A stretch of 64,000 nt of DNA from Halobacillus alkaliphilus. Lineage in GTDB: Bacteria; Bacillota; Bacilli; Bacillales; Halobacillaceae. The position numbers and the translations under genes were made by a program. Location of the stretch: assembly GCF_900113125.1 (NCBI RefSeq), contig NZ_FOOG01000001.1, positions 1 through 64,000 of the forward strand, given 5' to 3'. Numbering within the stretch: position 1 is the stretch's first letter; each line of letters begins with the position of its first letter. Below, in pieces: positions 63,151 to 64,000 of this stretch. Below the pieces are notes generated by a model. It had not been told where the DNA came from. It did not search any database and saw only the letters and a list, made by a program, of their open reading frames with translations.

Positions 63151-63918
63151 ATGGCTAATAAACATACCCAGGGATCAAGGGCTCATCGTTTTGAAAAGAA
63201 ACGAAAGAGTACTATTCTTATGAATTGGTTAGTAGGTGCCGGCAGTGCATTATTGATTGTTTTCATAGCTATGATGGCTTTTGGAGGAGACGATCAACCA
63301 AGTAATGCCAAAGGTTCTGATGAGGAAAAAACAGTTTTGAATAGTGAATCGGATCAGGAAGAAAACACAGAACAGGGCAAGAACAATGATGGTTCGAAAA
63401 ACAATCAGACAAATAAACAAGAATCAGAGCAGGACGAATCAAAAGGATCTGATCCGAATAGTAGTTCAAATTCTGATGATGAAGACGATTCCAATAATGA
63501 AGAGAGTTCTAATGATGATGAATCTTCTAATAAGGAACAGGATAAGGATGCTTCTGAAGAGGAAAACGATGTAGTGATTGAAGAAAGTGACAAAGAAAAC
63601 GTAGCGAAAATCGTTAAGAAAGATTGGGAGCCTGTTCCTACAGAAATGAATACAAGCGGGAATCATAATATTTCTTATAACAAAGACTCTCAAGATTGGA
63701 ATGAATTAATTAAGGCTGTCAGTAAGGCTACAGGTCTTTCAGAAGATAATATGATCACGTGGTGGGTTGGGAATGGGGGCAGTCCTCAAAAAGCTGAAGC
63801 CACGGTTTCAAACAAAGAAAAGACCGAGCATTACCGTGTATTTATTCAATGGGTAGATGGAGAAGGATATAAGCCTGTTAAATTAGAAGTGTTAGAAGAA
63901 AAAGAAGTGAATCGCTAA
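63151..63918 (+). CDS. yrrS: DUF1510 membrane protein (YrrS)
   Basis: 255 residues. A basic N-terminus, a membrane helix (about 24-44), a long acidic Ser/Asp/Glu/Asn-rich linker (about 50-155), and a C-terminal domain (VKKDWEPVPTEMNTSGNHNISY to the end) that fits DUF1510. Function unknown. In B. subtilis yrrS follows pbpI (yrrR), which is absent here, and precedes mtnN, which is present. AAAGGAGG is seven bases upstream. Confidence 0.88.
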   Translation: MANKHTQGSRAHRFEKKRKSTILMNWLVGAGSALLIVFIAMMAFGGDDQPSNAKGSDEEKTVLNSESDQEENTEQGKNNDGSKNNQTNKQESEQDESKGSDPNSSSNSDDEDDSNNEESSNDDESSNKEQDKDASEEENDVVIEESDKENVAKIVKKDWEPVPTEMNTSGNHNISYNKDSQDWNELIKAVSKATGLSEDNMITWWVGNGGSPQKAEATVSNKEKTEHYRVFIQWVDGEGYKPVKLEVLEEKEVNR

Positions 63919-63937
63919 TCAAAAGGGAGAGTAAAAA

Positions 63938-64000
63938 ATGGCAATAGGTATTATCGGAGCAATGGATGAGGAAATTGAAAAACTTCAAACGGAGATGCAG
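63938..64000 (+). CDS. mtnN: 5'-methylthioadenosine/S-adenosylhomocysteine nucleosidase, start only
   Basis: The first 21 residues (MAIGIIGAMDEEIEKLQTEMQ) are the conserved start of the MTA/SAH nucleosidase, which recycles by-products of SAM use. The gene is truncated by the window end. AAAGGGAGAG precedes the ATG, 19 bp after yrrS. Confidence 0.9.
   Translation, partial: MAIGIIGAMDEEIEKLQTEMQ

Overview
The window is chromosomal DNA from a low-G+C, endospore-forming Gram-positive bacterium of the Bacillaceae. The evidence is the gene content (spoIIB, spoIVFA/FB, spo0B, safA, bofC, spoVB), two T-box leaders, a 6S RNA and Bacillus-type gene order. A moderately halophilic genus such as Halobacillus or a close relative fits the protein sequences, but this is an impression, not a computed placement. 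Almost the whole window corresponds to one syntenic block known from Bacillus subtilis (comC through the yrrS/mtnN region), with local losses and insertions.

Layout. 1-1098: 3' part of a group II intron whose maturase is broken by a frameshift. 1141-1461: a long imperfect inverted-repeat element, with a second copy at 62836-63014. 1702-9041: comC, spoIIB, maf, radC, then the morphogenesis and division cluster mreBCD-minCD. 9176-12235: spoIVFA-spoIVFB and an RNase E/G-family gene. 12236-13314: L21 leader, rplU, prp, rpmA. 13474-16643: spo0B, obg, pheB, pheA. 16810-21730: spore coat/cortex genes (safA, ysxE, a YhcN/YlaJ lipoprotein, bofC) with nadE and yebC. 21920-26252: ruvAB, DUF2905, queA, tgt, yajC. 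26298-30386: four membrane proteins including SpoVB. 30863-39370: secDF, lapA-like, recJ, apt, relA, dtd. 39440-43999: amidase, then T-box-controlled hisS-aspS. 44069-44290: 6S RNA. 44334-53212: rsfA-like, rarA, yczE-like, cymR-iscS-mnmA, a frameshifted TPR gene, recD2. 53233-58343: TIM-barrel protein, zinc ribbon, AI-2E family protein, T-box-controlled alaS. 58407-64000: ireB, ruvX, DUF1292, mltG, trmR, udk, greA, yrrS, and the start of mtnN.

Functionally the block joins cell-shape and division control (Mre, Min, MltG), sporulation checkpoints (SpoIVF complex, BofC, Spo0B), ribosome and tRNA biology (L21/L27/Prp, Obg, QueA/Tgt, HisS/AspS/AlaS, MnmA/IscS, TrmR), DNA repair (RadC, RuvAB, RecJ, RarA, RecD2, RuvX) and stress/sulfur regulation (RelA, CymR).

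No wholly new multi-gene system was found. The observations most worth a second look are the paired long inverted-repeat elements near the two ends of the window, an RNase E/G protein without the zinc-link cysteines, a CymR with proline where the redox cysteine normally sits, a terminator hairpin that buries the next gene's ribosome-binding site, and trmR without its usual trhP1/trhP2 neighbours.
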